The position numbers were made by a program, and so were the translations under genes. Positions 52,428-60,671 of a stretch of DNA of 64,000 nt are shown here, in pieces. The DNA comes from Agromyces larvae. GTDB lineage: Bacteria; Actinomycetota; Actinomycetes; Actinomycetales; Microbacteriaceae. The DNA lies in NCBI RefSeq assembly GCF_022811705.1, contig NZ_CP094528.1:3472001-3536000 (forward strand). Direction: 5' to 3'. The notes beneath the pieces were generated by a model. It was not told the DNA's origin. It did not search any database and saw nothing but the letters and a program-made list of their open reading frames with translations. Numbering within the stretch: the stretch's first letter is position 1; each line of letters opens with the position of its first letter.

Positions 52428-53050
52428 CGGCGGATCTCCTCCTTCGGCATGATCGCGGGCTCGGGCGGAGTGCCGGGCGGGGCGGGCTCGGTGGCGGGCT
52501 CGGTGGCTTCGGCGGTGTCGGCGTCAGTGCCGAACGCGTGGCGGCCACGAGCGCGCCCGCCGGGCAGCGCGGCGAGCAGCATGAGCGCGCCGACCGTCAC
52601 CAGCAGCGGCACCGCCACCCCCGGTCGCGCGATGCGGTCGAAGACCGTGCCCACGCCCGGCAGGACGAGGGCCGGATGCCACACGCTCGCGTCGGCCGCG
52701 ACGCGATACGGAACCGGATCGGCGACCCCGTTCGCATCGCCCTGCATCGTGATCTCGTAGCCGTCGTCGACGGGGGCGACCTCGAGCACGCGGTGCGTCA
52801 CGAGCGTGCCCGTCTGCGGATTCGGCAGGGTCGCGATGCTGCCCGGCTCGACGTCGTCGGCCGCCTCGGGCACGGCGATCAGCAGATCGCCGACGCGGAT
52901 GCCCGGCTCCATCGAACCCGACACCACGATGAGCGGTTGCACGAGACCCGCGCTCGTGGCGATCCACAGGGCGCCCGCGAGCACGCCGACGGCGGCGAGC
53001 ACCCAACTCAGGATGCCGCCGATGCGGCGCAGGACGGTCACGCGCGTCAC
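52424..53050 (-). CDS. SipW-type signal peptidase I
   Basis: A 208-aa membrane protease. The catalytic serine is in IVVSGSMEPGIRVGD (Ser46), and instead of the lysine of the usual bacterial enzyme a histidine stands in TLVTHRVLEV (His86), the Ser/His type shared by Bacillus SipW and eukaryotic and archaeal signal peptidases. It has an N-terminal helix and a second helix near the C-terminus. SipW enzymes process a special set of secreted proteins such as TasA. Three such proteins are encoded just upstream in the same operon, and a fourth protein follows. The acidic tail is of low complexity. Confidence 0.93.
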   Translation of the reverse strand: MTRVTVLRRIGGILSWVLAAVGVLAGALWIATSAGLVQPLIVVSGSMEPGIRVGDLLIAVPEAADDVEPGSIATLPNPQTGTLVTHRVLEVAPVDDGYEITMQGDANGVADPVPYRVAADASVWHPALVLPGVGTVFDRIARPGVAVPLLVTVGALMLLAALPGGRARGRHAFGTDADTAEATEPATEPAPPGTPPEPAIMPKEEIRR

Positions 53051-53075
53051 CGCTTCGGGTCGGTGCGGGGCGTGC

Positions 53076-53639
53076 TCACGGGGTGGTGGTGGACTCGCCG
53101 GTCACGGTGAACGAGATGTGCGCCTCGTCTTCGAAGGCGTCGTCGTCCCATTCGGCGGGCGTCGTGACCGTCAGCGTGCCGCCGACGTAGCCGCCTGCGG
53201 CGATGGTGGTTGCGTCGAGCGTCACTTCCAGGTCGTCCGCAGACAGGTAGTTCCCCTCGACGAGCGTGCCCTCGACCGTGATCGTCTCGGGGCCGGTCAG
53301 CGTTCCGGCGAGCGACCCGTCGTTGTAGAGGCAGAACGGCACCTCATACACCTCGCCCGGCGCGAGCGCGCCGAGCTCGCCCTCGGTGGTGATGTCGATC
53401 GCGACGTCGGGGGTCGACAGACCCTCGTCGCCGTAGGTGAGGCTGTCGTCGCAGGGGCCACCGCTGGGGTTCGCCGCGCCCTGCAGGTCGAAGCTCGACG
53501 CGGTCGCGTCGGCGCTGAAGAGGACGTCGTCGGTCCAGGCGGCCGTGGTGAGGGCGGCGCCGATGCCGGCGACGGCGATGCCGGCGAGCGCGATCTTCAG
53601 GACGCGGGTGCGCCGCGACGTCTGGTTCTGCGTGTTCAT
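53076..53639 (-). CDS. SipW-dependent secreted protein (TasA/camelysin-like)
   Basis: A 187-aa exported protein. The N-terminus RVLKIALAGIAVAGIGAAL followed by TTAAWTDDVLFSADATASSF is the pattern of the SipW-dependent signal peptide, in which the signal ends before AAWTD and the mature chain begins with a beta-strand. The rest is beta-rich (DVAIDITTEGELGALAPGEV, VPFCLYNDGSLAGTLTGPET) and has two cysteines, probably a disulfide. It is 25 bp upstream of the signal peptidase gene. It is likely a fibre or surface-layer subunit like TasA or CalY, by homology of layout only. Confidence 0.85.
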   Translation of the reverse strand: MNTQNQTSRRTRVLKIALAGIAVAGIGAALTTAAWTDDVLFSADATASSFDLQGAANPSGGPCDDSLTYGDEGLSTPDVAIDITTEGELGALAPGEVYEVPFCLYNDGSLAGTLTGPETITVEGTLVEGNYLSADDLEVTLDATTIAAGGYVGGTLTVTTPAEWDDDAFEDEAHISFTVTGESTTTP

Positions 53640-53706
53640 TTCTCGTTCCCCCTTGTTATGGCCGGATGGCTCCGGTTCGTGGTGGTCGGGTGCGTATCGG
53701 CTCGAG

Positions 53707-54612
53707 TCAGTTCGGATTCCCGACGACGGTGAGCGCGACGTCAGCTTGGTCGCTGATGAAGGTGTCGAACTCGTTGTACGGCGTTACGGTGACGTTGTAG
53801 TTGGCGCCGGTCTGTCCCGAGGCTGTGCCGTACCAGTTCACGATGGGCAGCCATGCGTCGTACTGCTCTTGGGTGATATTCGTGAGATCGAGCTCTCGGT
53901 CGAGCAGGTCTCTCCAGTTGAACGTCGCGGTGTACCCGATGAAGTACCAGGTGCGCCCCGTGATCCTCAGCGACACCTCTGGGCGATTGTCGGCCGTCAC
54001 CTTGAGCGTGGTCTCGGTGATCTCGTACGTGTCGGTGCCGGGTGGCTGCCAGGCGGGCGTACCCGTGTTCGCGCACAGGCGCACCGTGTACTGCGAGGTC
54101 TTCGACGCCCAGTGGGCTGATGCGTTGCCCGCCCGCAGGTACACGAGCCCGTTCTCCGCGAAGTTCTGGTCCTTTTCAAGAAGGAAGGGCGGGCTGAACC
54201 AGATCGTGAGCATGCCGTCGGTGAACGGCGCAGTCCAGTCCCAGGGAGGCTCGCTCAGATGCAGCACGAGTTCCCATGGCGAAGGCTCGTCCGTCGTGGT
54301 CGTCACCCCGAGAGCAACGCAGAAGTTCTTCGGTCCAGGTCCTTGCGCACCCTCGGTAGTCGTCCACACCCACTCGGTCGGGTCTTCGCTCGCGAGCTCG
54401 GTGTCCGCGCCCGCCGTGATCGGCAGGTCGTCGTCGATCGGCGGCGGCGGGTTCTCGGCGGAGAAGACGGGGACATGCGTGCGCCCGCGGTCCTCCCAGG
54501 CCGCGATCGTCGGCAGCGCGAGTGTGGCCGCGGCGACGACGGCGAACGCACCGAGCGTGCCGATCGTCGCACGAACCGTGCGGCGCACCGAGTCGTTCCG
54601 CTGTCGGCTCAC
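53707..54612 (-). CDS. Large SipW-dependent-type secreted protein
   Basis: A 301-aa exported protein. The N-terminus RATIGTLGAFAVVAAATLAL followed by PTIAAWEDRGRTHVPVF matches the SipW-type signal region ending AAWED. The remainder is beta-rich and rich in Trp, Pro and Thr (WDWTAPFTDGMLTIWFSPPF, ITGRTWYFIGYTATFNWRDL), with no motif I recognise and two cysteines. It may be a minor surface component or anchor. The GTG start overlaps the stop of the preceding gene by 4 bp (GTGA). Base and codon usage looks somewhat less GC-rich than its neighbours. Confidence 0.8.
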   Translation of the reverse strand: MSRQRNDSVRRTVRATIGTLGAFAVVAAATLALPTIAAWEDRGRTHVPVFSAENPPPPIDDDLPITAGADTELASEDPTEWVWTTTEGAQGPGPKNFCVALGVTTTTDEPSPWELVLHLSEPPWDWTAPFTDGMLTIWFSPPFLLEKDQNFAENGLVYLRAGNASAHWASKTSQYTVRLCANTGTPAWQPPGTDTYEITETTLKVTADNRPEVSLRITGRTWYFIGYTATFNWRDLLDRELDLTNITQEQYDAWLPIVNWYGTASGQTGANYNVTVTPYNEFDTFISDQADVALTVVGNPN

Positions 54613-55232
54613 GGCGCGCTCGCCCGACAGAAGATGCGGATGTGGATCTCCTCGCTGGCGTCCCAAGACCAGTTGCCCGTGGCATCCATCTCGGTCGTCG
54701 TGAACTGGATGTGCCCGACCACCTGGTCGTCGTCGTCATTGCACGAGTTCCGGGGGATCACCGTGCCGATGCTGATCGTGTCGACGTTGACGCTGTCCTG
54801 CTCTACGAGCACGTCCGCGGTGACGAGCTCGGCGTCGACGATGGTCGCATCGACATCGCCGGCGTTGCAGAGGTAGATCGGGACGGCGTAGTTCGAGTCG
54901 GGCTGCACGCCCTCGACGGGCGCCGTCACCAGCTCCTCGCCGAAGGTGTCGGTGTCGGGGTTGCCGGGCAGTCCGATGTCGACCCAATCGCCGAGCACCA
55001 AGTCCCCCGTCCCGTCGTCGCTCGGCACGAGGGTCCGGGCCCGGATGTCGAACCCGGCGTCGGAGGCGACCGCGGTCGCGCCGAACGAGACCTGGTCGTT
55101 CCATGCCGCGGTGGTGGCGACGGCGCCGCCCACGGCGACCACGGTCGCGGCGACGGCGAGCCCTGCGACGAGCGCGCGACGCCGGGGGGAGGGTGTGCCC
55201 CCCGCGTCCGGCGCCGTCGCTCTCACGCGCAT
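54609..55232 (-). CDS. SipW-dependent-type secreted protein, first gene of the operon
   Basis: A 207-aa exported protein. After a basic N-terminus and helix (LVAGLAVAATVVAVGGAVA) the sequence TTAAWNDQVSFGATAVASDA repeats the AAW[NDE]D signature of the other two substrates. The mature part is beta-rich with cysteines in YLCNAGDVDATIVD, NSCNDDDDQVVGH and FCRASAP. It starts at ATG 55232 with a GGGGGG ribosome binding site. It is coupled by 4 bp to the next gene. Together the three substrates and the peptidase form one operon. Confidence 0.85.
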   Translation of the reverse strand: MRVRATAPDAGGTPSPRRRALVAGLAVAATVVAVGGAVATTAAWNDQVSFGATAVASDAGFDIRARTLVPSDDGTGDLVLGDWVDIGLPGNPDTDTFGEELVTAPVEGVQPDSNYAVPIYLCNAGDVDATIVDAELVTADVLVEQDSVNVDTISIGTVIPRNSCNDDDDQVVGHIQFTTTEMDATGNWSWDASEEIHIRIFCRASAP

Positions 55233-55328
55233 CCCCCCAGATAGCTCGTACGAGAAGTGTCGCAGGCGGTGAAGCCCGCTGCCAAGGGGGTTCGTACGGC
55301 TTCGATCGAGTTCCACCGGGGCCACGGC

Positions 55329-55334
55329 TACCGT
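55329..55334 (+). promoter_or_regulatory. -10 box TACCGT, leaderless start of the inositol-phosphatase-like gene
   Basis: TACCGT ends 6 nt before the GTG at 55341. A GGAGAG just before the GTG could still serve as a ribosome binding site. Confidence 0.4.
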
Positions 55335-55340
55335 GGAGAG

Positions 55341-56165
55341 GTGACCAGCTCCGCAGCATCCGACCGCCCGTCTCCCGCCGACCTGCTCGACCTGACGCGC
55401 GATATCGCCGTACGGGCCGCCGGCTTCGCGCTCGAGTCCCGTCGAGGCGGGGTGAGCGTCGAGGCGACGAAGTCGACCCCGACCGACATCGTGACCGCCG
55501 TCGATCGGGCGACCGAGGCGATGATCCGCACGCTCATCCTCGAGGCGCGGCCCGACGACGGCGTGCTCGGCGAAGAGGACGCGACCCGTGAGGGCACGAC
55601 CGGTCTGAACTGGGTCGTCGATCCGATCGACGGCACGGTGAACTTCCTCTACGGAATCCCGGCGTGGGCGATCAGCATCGCGGTCGTCGAGGGCGCGCCC
55701 GATCCCGGTGTGTGGACGGCGCTGGCCGGCATCGTGGTCAACCCCGTCACCGGGGAGGCGTTCGAAGCGAGCCTCGGCGGCGGTGCGCGCCTCGCGGGCG
55801 AACCGCTCGCGGTGAACACGGGGGTGCCGCTCGACCAGGCGCTCGTCGGCACGGGATTCGGCTACGCGGCGGAGCGCCGTCGCGAGCAGGCGCGGGTCGT
55901 GTCGGGTCTGCTGCCGCAGGTTCGGGACATCCGCCGGATCGGCTCGGCCGCACTCGACCTCTGCGCGCTCGCCGCCGGCCGGCTCGACGCGTTCTACGAG
56001 CGCGGACTCAACCCGTGGGATCATGCGGCGGGTGCGCTCATCGCGCGCGAGGCGGGCGCGACCGTCGGCGGGCTCGACGGCGCACGCGAGAGCGCGGAAC
56101 TGCTCGTCGCGGCCGCCCCGGGCCTCTTCGACGAGCTCACTGCTGCGTTGGTCGAGATCGGCTGA
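55341..56165 (+). CDS. Inositol monophosphatase family protein
   Basis: A 274-aa magnesium-dependent phosphatase. The metal-binding motifs are GVLGEEDATREG, WVVDPIDGTVNFLYG and the C-terminal GLNPWDHAAGALIAREAGA, all intact. Family members hydrolyse inositol phosphates, fructose-1,6-bisphosphate, histidinol phosphate or PAP, and the exact substrate cannot be told. The GTG at 55341 is chosen; an upstream in-frame ATG at 55257 lies in the divergent region with the SipW operon. Confidence 0.92.
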   Translation: MTSSAASDRPSPADLLDLTRDIAVRAAGFALESRRGGVSVEATKSTPTDIVTAVDRATEAMIRTLILEARPDDGVLGEEDATREGTTGLNWVVDPIDGTVNFLYGIPAWAISIAVVEGAPDPGVWTALAGIVVNPVTGEAFEASLGGGARLAGEPLAVNTGVPLDQALVGTGFGYAAERRREQARVVSGLLPQVRDIRRIGSAALDLCALAAGRLDAFYERGLNPWDHAAGALIAREAGATVGGLDGARESAELLVAAAPGLFDELTAALVEIG

Positions 56166-56190
56166 GTCGGGCGCGAAGCGCACCGACCGG

Positions 56191-56250
56191 CGGATGCTTC
56201 GGGCGGATGCTCCGGCGGATGCTTCAGGCGGATGCTTCGGGCGGATGCCG
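56191..56250 (+). repeat. Short GCGGATGCTYCGG direct repeats
   Basis: Four close copies of a GCGGATGCTTCGG-like 13-mer lie in the gap between the phosphatase and M23 genes. They contain the GGATGC hexamer that is frequent throughout the window. Confidence 0.7.
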
Positions 56251-56376
56251 AAGCGAGTTCTCCGCATGGCGTGGGGGAGGCCTTCGGGGTACGCTTTACC
56301 GATCCGTTATCTCGGCGCAGTGTCGGGATGCTCACCTCCCAGCTCCGACCGCCCCCTACGCCGAAGGTTCCACCTC

Positions 56377-58650
56377 GTGCCCGAGTCCCCCCTCGTGCCT
56401 GAGCACCGCATGCACGGCTTCACGCCCCCCGGTGCGGATGCGAACGCCGCACCCTCAGGGCCGGGTCGACCGTTGACGCGTCGAGAACTGCGTGAGCGCG
56501 AGGCGGCCCGGGCCGGCGCCGCGGCGATGGTCGCCGCCGGGGTGCTGCCGCCGTCACCTGGAGAAACCGGGGTGGGAGGCCCGACCTGGTCGCCCGAGCC
56601 GGTCGCGCCGTCGGCGCCCGTCGTACGGCCGGTGTCACGACGCGAAGCACGGCTCGCGGCCGAGCGCGCCAACGGCCAGGCATCGGGTGCCGCGGCTGCG
56701 CTGCCGGTGTCGCAGCCGTCGTCGAACGCGCCGCAGGCGTCTGCGCCTCACGCCTCGGCACCGCAGATGTCGGCACCGCAGATGTCGGCGCCGCACGGCT
56801 CGTTCGCCGCCCCGCCCGCGATGCCGTCGCACGGGTCGGCCGGCGTGCAGCCGCAGGCCGCACCCCAGCCGGCTCCGCAGCAACCGGTCGTCCAGCCGTC
56901 GGCGCCGCAGGCGCAACCGCCGCAGTACGCGTCGGCGGGGTCGCTCTCCGGCCCTGCCGCATCGCGCCCGCCGGTCTCGCCGCCGCCCGCCGTCTCGCGC
57001 CGAGCGGCGAACCCGTCGGCCGAACCCACGGCGCCCCAGCAGGCGGCGTCGTCCGGGGAACGGCCCTCCGCGCCGTTGCACGCACCCGTGCCGCGCGTAG
57101 CGCCTCAGCCGCCGGCTCGTTCCGGTCCTCCGGCCGGTGGCCCGTCTGCTGCGCCTGCGGCAGCTTCCGCCGCCCCGTCTGCTGCGCCTGCCGCCGCGCC
57201 TGCCGGCTCCTCGGCCGCCGGTTCCGCGCCCGCGGGTCGTCCTGCGGTCGGCCCCGCCGGTCCTTCGTCGCCGGGCGCTGCTTCCGGTCCCGCCGGTTCT
57301 TCGGCCCCGGCGGCCGCTTCCGCTCCCGCCGGACCTCAGGCGCCGGCTGCTGCCGGTCCCGCCGGTCGTTCGGCCCCGACCGCTGCTTCCGGTTCCGCCG
57401 GTCCTTCGGCCCCGGGCGCTGCGTCTGCCGATTCCCGGGCCTCGGCCGCCAGTTCCGCGCCCGCGGGTCGTCGGGCGGCCGCTTCCACTCCCGCGACTGC
57501 ATCCGCTCCCGCTTCTGCGGCCGCTCCCGCGACTGCAGCCGCCCCCGCTCCCGCCGGTGCCGCCCTCCCCGCCGCACCCGAGGTGCGCCCCGCCCTCACG
57601 TTCGACGCGTTGTTCGGGCTCGACGGCGGCCCCGGAGCATCCGCACCGTCGATCGAGCGTCGCGTGCGGCGACGCGACAGTGAAGCATCCGATGCCGTGC
57701 GCGAGGTCGACCTGGCGATCTCGGCGGCGGCGATCACCGAATCCCCCGCGGTGTCGGGACTCGACGCCCTGTTCGGCGAGGTCGCGCGCCCCGAGCACGG
57801 GCGGGCCGAATCGGGTCGTCCCGATGCTGCGACGCGGCCCAGGCGGGTCGAGGCATCCGAACCGTCCGAGCCGAACCGTTCCGAGCGAGCCCGTGCGGCC
57901 CGTGCGGCCGCACCCGCCCCGCGCCCCGCTGCTCCGGTCGGTCGCCGGCGGGCTCGCGCGGTGCGCGCGATCGCCTCGATGGGCCTGGCCGCGGGCCTCG
58001 CACTCGCCACCTCGGTGCCGGCGCTCTCGCTGCTCACCCCCGAAGACGTGCAGGCGCTCGCGCTGAGCGCCACGAGCACCAAGCAGGGTCGGCAGAGCCT
58101 CGCCCTCGACGGCGACGAACTCGCCACACCGACGATCGATCGCGACGGATACCAGCACCAGTCGATCGAGGAGTATGCGGCTGCGGCCGGCATCCGCCCC
58201 GAGGCGACGTTCACGAACAACCCGCTCGGCACCATCCAGTGGCCGTTCAAGGTCGGCGTGCACATCGGCGACCGGTTCGGCTACCGCGACTGCGCCGGCT
58301 GCTCGGAAGACCACCACGGGCAGGACTTCAACCCCGGTTACGGGGCCGAGATCCAGGCGATCGCCGACGGCGTGGTGTCGGAGTCGACCGACTCGGGCGG
58401 CTCGCTCGGCGTGGTCACGATGATCGACCACGTGATCGACGGCCAGGTCATCACCAGCGTCTACGCGCACATGCAGTACGGCTCGCGGCGCTTCGAGATC
58501 GGCGACCCGGTGAAGGTCGGCGACGTCGTCGGCAACACCGGATCGACCGGCATGTCGACCGGCCCCCACCTGCACTTCGAGATCCGCATCGGCGGCATCA
58601 ACGGCGAGTGGGTCGACCCGCTCGAGTGGCTCTACGAGAACACGAACTAA
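56377..58650 (+). CDS. M23 family metallopeptidase with long low-complexity linker
   Basis: A 757-aa cell-wall peptidase or peptidase-like protein. A cytoplasmic N-terminal region with TRRELREREAARAGAAAMVA is followed by about 330 residues of Ala/Pro/Ser-rich sequence (with repeats such as SAPQM), a membrane helix (IASMGLAAGLALATSVPAL), and a C-terminal M23/LytM domain. That domain has EDHHGQDFNPGYGAEIQAI and GPHLHFEIRIGG, so the zinc ligands (His and Asp, then HxH) are present and it may be active. The GTG at 56377 is used; ATG at 56410 is an alternative. Orientation suggests the enzyme domain is outside the membrane. Confidence 0.88.
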   Translation: MPESPLVPEHRMHGFTPPGADANAAPSGPGRPLTRRELREREAARAGAAAMVAAGVLPPSPGETGVGGPTWSPEPVAPSAPVVRPVSRREARLAAERANGQASGAAAALPVSQPSSNAPQASAPHASAPQMSAPQMSAPHGSFAAPPAMPSHGSAGVQPQAAPQPAPQQPVVQPSAPQAQPPQYASAGSLSGPAASRPPVSPPPAVSRRAANPSAEPTAPQQAASSGERPSAPLHAPVPRVAPQPPARSGPPAGGPSAAPAAASAAPSAAPAAAPAGSSAAGSAPAGRPAVGPAGPSSPGAASGPAGSSAPAAASAPAGPQAPAAAGPAGRSAPTAASGSAGPSAPGAASADSRASAASSAPAGRRAAASTPATASAPASAAAPATAAAPAPAGAALPAAPEVRPALTFDALFGLDGGPGASAPSIERRVRRRDSEASDAVREVDLAISAAAITESPAVSGLDALFGEVARPEHGRAESGRPDAATRPRRVEASEPSEPNRSERARAARAAAPAPRPAAPVGRRRARAVRAIASMGLAAGLALATSVPALSLLTPEDVQALALSATSTKQGRQSLALDGDELATPTIDRDGYQHQSIEEYAAAAGIRPEATFTNNPLGTIQWPFKVGVHIGDRFGYRDCAGCSEDHHGQDFNPGYGAEIQAIADGVVSESTDSGGSLGVVTMIDHVIDGQVITSVYAHMQYGSRRFEIGDPVKVGDVVGNTGSTGMSTGPHLHFEIRIGGINGEWVDPLEWLYENTN

Positions 58651-58659
58651 GCGCCGAAC

Positions 58660-58729
58660 CGTTCGAGGCACCGTCTTCAGTCGGCGGCGACGGATTCGTT
58701 GCCTCGGACTGAAGACGGTGCCTGGAACG
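58660..58729. repeat. Palindromic repeat element (family 3), likely bidirectional terminator
   Basis: Arms 58660-58682 and 58707-58729 (23 bp, one mismatch, containing GGCACCGTCTTCAGTC) surround a 24-bp loop that is itself partly palindromic. It lies between the convergent M23 and GH13 genes. Confidence 0.9.
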
Positions 58730-58786
58730 CCGGGCGCGCGGGCGCGCGGGCGCGGGCCGGCCGGCCGCGGCGGCGCGCCGCCGGCG

Positions 58787-60496
58787 CTACGCGCGGAGCC
58801 AGGCGGTGGTGTCGGCCGGCAGGGTGCCGTCGGCGAGGGGCTCGGAGGCGAGCAGGACCTCGCCCGCCGGCAGCGCGACCGGGCTCGTGCCGGTGTTCGC
58901 CACCACGAGCACGCCGGCGTTGCGGAACGCCACCACGTCGGACGGCAGGCCGAGGTCGGTCGCCCAGGCGAGCGCACCCGCACCGAGGTCGAGCGAGCGG
59001 CGCAGCGCCAGGGCGTCGCGGTAGAGCGAGAGCGTCGAGCGCGGGTCGCCGGTCTGCCGGTCGCGCGCGAGCTCGGCCCACTGCGCGGGCTGCGGCAGCC
59101 ACGCGGCATCCGACGGTCCGAAGCCGTAGGACGGCGCGGCGGCCTCCCAGGGCAGCGGCACGCGGCATCCGTCGCGACCGTAGCGCTCGCCGTTCGTACG
59201 GAACCAGGTCGGGTCCTGCCGGGCCTCGTCGGGCAGGTCGATGACCTCGGGCAGGCCGAGCTCCTCGCCCTGGTAGAGGTAGACCGAGCCGGGCAGCGCG
59301 AGCATGAGCGCGGTCGCGGCGCGGGCGCGGCGCAGACCGGGAGCGTACTCGGGGATGCCCTGCGAGCGCGGCCCGAGGCCGTGGCCCTGCGGGTTGTCGG
59401 CGGTCACCGAGAGCCGGGTCGCATGCCGCACGACGTCGTGGTTCGAGAGCACCCAGGTCGACGGTGCGCCGACCGAGCCGAACGCGGCGAGCGACTCGTC
59501 GATGACCTTGCGCAGCGCGGCGGCCTTCCACGGCGTCTCGAGGTAGGCGAAGTTGAACGACTGGTGCATCTCGTCGGGCCGCACCCACTTGGCGACCTTC
59601 GACAGCGGGTCGACCCAGGCCTCAGCGGCGAGGATGCGCTCGCCGGGGTACTCGTCGAGCAGCTTCCGCCAGTCGCGGTAGACCTCGTGCACGCCCTCCT
59701 GCGCCCAGTACGGGGCGCCGTCGCCTTCTTCTTCGCTGATCTCGGGTTCGAGGGCGACTCCGGATGCCTCGTCGCCGAGCGTGTCCGAGACGCCGCCGGC
59801 GCCGCCCATGGATCCGGCGCCCTCGGCCGGGGTCCAGTCGGGCAGGCCGTCGGCCTTGATGAGTCCGTGGGCGACGTCGACGCGGAAGCCGTCGACGCCG
59901 CGGTCGAGCCAGAAGCGCAGGATGCGGCGGAACTCCTCGCGCACCTCCTCGTTCTGCCAGTCGAAGTCGGGCTGCGACGAGTCGAACAGGTGCAGGTACC
60001 ACTGGCCGGGCGTGCCGTCGGGCTCGGTGACGCGGGTCCAGGCGCGGCCGCCGAAGACCGACTCCCAGTTGTTGGGCGGCAGTTCGCCGTCGGCGCCGCG
60101 GCCGTCGCGGAAGAGGTAGCGGGCGCGCTCGGCGCTGCCGGGCGCGGCGGCGAGCGCGGCCTGGAACCACTCGTGGCGGTCGGACGAGTGGTTCGGGACG
60201 AGGTCGACGATGACCCGGATGCCTCGGGCGTGCGCCTCGGCGAGCATGGCGTCGAAGTCGGCGAGGGTGCCGAACAGCGGGTCGATGTCGCAGTAGTCGG
60301 CGACGTCGTAGCCGGCGTCCTTCTGGGGCGAGGTGTAGAACGGCGAGAGCCAGATCGCGTCGATGCCGAGCTCCTGCAGCGACCCGAGGCGCGAGGTGAT
60401 GCCGGCCAGATCCCCCATGCCGTCGCCGTTCGCGTCGGCGAAGGAGCGGGGATAGATCTGGTAGATCGCGGCGGTACGCCACCAGTCGGAAGTCAT
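58787..60496 (-). CDS. GH13 alpha-glucosidase of the maltodextrin locus
   Basis: A 569-aa cytoplasmic glycoside hydrolase, starting MTSDWWRTAAIYQIYPRSFA. The catalytic triad is Asp207 (GFRVDVAHGL), Glu292 (ILAAEAWVDP) and Asp354 (VLSNHDVVR). It has no signal peptide. A segment of about 40 residues (EGAGSMGGAGGVSDTLGDEA and following) between the first two catalytic residues is an extra loop. It is divergent from malE, and operators of the AANCGNTTGCA type lie between. The ATG at 60496 is 7 nt after a TACAGT box on the minus strand. It should split imported maltodextrins to glucose. Confidence 0.92.
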   Translation of the reverse strand: MTSDWWRTAAIYQIYPRSFADANGDGMGDLAGITSRLGSLQELGIDAIWLSPFYTSPQKDAGYDVADYCDIDPLFGTLADFDAMLAEAHARGIRVIVDLVPNHSSDRHEWFQAALAAAPGSAERARYLFRDGRGADGELPPNNWESVFGGRAWTRVTEPDGTPGQWYLHLFDSSQPDFDWQNEEVREEFRRILRFWLDRGVDGFRVDVAHGLIKADGLPDWTPAEGAGSMGGAGGVSDTLGDEASGVALEPEISEEEGDGAPYWAQEGVHEVYRDWRKLLDEYPGERILAAEAWVDPLSKVAKWVRPDEMHQSFNFAYLETPWKAAALRKVIDESLAAFGSVGAPSTWVLSNHDVVRHATRLSVTADNPQGHGLGPRSQGIPEYAPGLRRARAATALMLALPGSVYLYQGEELGLPEVIDLPDEARQDPTWFRTNGERYGRDGCRVPLPWEAAAPSYGFGPSDAAWLPQPAQWAELARDRQTGDPRSTLSLYRDALALRRSLDLGAGALAWATDLGLPSDVVAFRNAGVLVVANTGTSPVALPAGEVLLASEPLADGTLPADTTAWLRA

Positions 60497-60503
60497 GCCG
60501 AAA

Positions 60504-60651
60504 ACTGTACGGCACCATCCGGCTGACTGGAAACGCTTGCAGGTCTGTCGCGTCGCGCACACGTTACAAACCGGTATCGATGGGGACTTCCGGGTTTGGA
60601 TCCGAGCGCTCGGCAGGCTATACCTGTAATCGCTTGCACCAAGCTTGCACC
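60504..60651. promoter_or_regulatory. Divergent promoter region of GH13 and malE with three LacI-type sites
   Basis: TACAGT (minus, 60509-60504) serves the glucosidase. TTTGGA (60595-60600) and TATACC (60619-60624), 18 bp apart, serve malE. Sites AAACGCTTGCAG (60531-60542), TAATCGCTTGCACC (60627-60640) and a weaker AAGCTTGCACC (60641-60651) match the pullulanase operators. The malE sites follow the -10 box, where a repressor would block the polymerase. Confidence 0.75.
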
Positions 60652-60671
60652 CACGAACGAAGGGCACACCA

